Part shown: positions 63,963 through 64,000 of the stretch, one piece after another
How positions within the stretch are numbered: the first letter of the stretch is position 1
Layout of the letters: each line of letters starts with the position of its first letter
Source of the DNA: Mesostigma viride
Lineage: Eukaryota > Streptophyta > Mesostigmatophyceae > Mesostigmatales > Mesostigmataceae
Reading direction: 5' to 3'
DNA: 64,000 bases
Assembly: GCA_009746045.1 (NCBI GenBank)
Contig: RPFO01001989.1
Coordinates: forward strand, 1 to 64,000
Translations under genes and position numbers: made by a program
The notes under the pieces: generated by a model
Databases searched by the model: none
Told to the model about the DNA's origin: nothing
What the model saw: only the letters and a program-made list of their open reading frames with translations

Positions 63963-64000
63963 TTAATTAATTAATTAATTAAACTCGTGCTCCCGTTGGG
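63963..64000 (-). mobile_element. Start of another reversed retroelement tail at the window edge
   Basis: TTAA repeats followed by ACTCGTGCTCCCGTTGGG, the reverse complement of the LINE/family-2 3' hairpin, as at 19478-19520. The rest lies outside the window. Confidence 0.65.

Overview
The window looks like nuclear DNA of a green alga, probably a prasinophyte or chlorodendrophyte relative. The evidence is GT-AG spliced genes, a thylakoid-lumen FKBP with a twin-arginine targeting signal, a selenoprotein M gene with an in-frame TGA, TTTAGGG repeats of the plant/green-algal telomere type, and an integrated polinton-like virus (PLV) of the kind known from such algae. Family assignments come from reading motifs; no database search was possible.

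Layout. (1) 1-16398: a PLV provirus with 31-32 bp terminal inverted repeats (TIRs). The left part holds decayed replication and integration genes on the minus strand (SF3 helicase, tyrosine recombinase). An intact packaging ATPase and a coiled-coil protein follow, also on the minus strand. From a 24-bp divergent intergenic gap at 6099-6122, a plus-strand virion cluster runs rightward: large beta-rich proteins, a C2H2 zinc-finger protein, a penton-like minor capsid protein, a small amphipathic protein, the double-jelly-roll major capsid protein, a lectin-type fibre gene with frame breaks, and small proteins. (2) 16399-23165: repeats, an interstitial telomeric tract, and nested retroelements, several with clear target-site duplications (TSDs), ending in a 1.26-kb GGGT/GGGC satellite. 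(3) 23790-39115: host genes: selenoprotein M (minus, with a SECIS candidate), a 7-exon lumenal FKBP (plus), a block of LINE debris (30545-33050), and a 6-exon U1A/U2B''-type spliceosomal protein (plus) whose introns are full of minisatellites. (4) 39690-47684: more retroelement debris, including a LINE piece with a restriction-like endonuclease and elements that carry only an ORF1-like protein. (5) 47680-62646: one complete LTR retrotransposon, minus orientation. Its 617-bp LTRs show only two differences, it has a 5-bp TSD (ATGCT), and it was itself hit by two TTAA-flanked piggyBac-like elements and one ORF1-only element. (6) 62642-64000: a further ORF1-only copy.

How things work together. 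The PLV capsid genes form one virion module, while its integration and replication genes are dead, so this copy looks like a fixed provirus. The ORF1-only elements encode a coiled-coil/RRM protein like LINE ORF1p but no reverse transcriptase. One of their families ends in the same 3' hairpin plus TTAA-repeat tail as the RT-encoding LINE in the window, which suggests they borrow that LINE's machinery. Many frame breaks in young elements sit at homopolymers, so some may be assembly errors.
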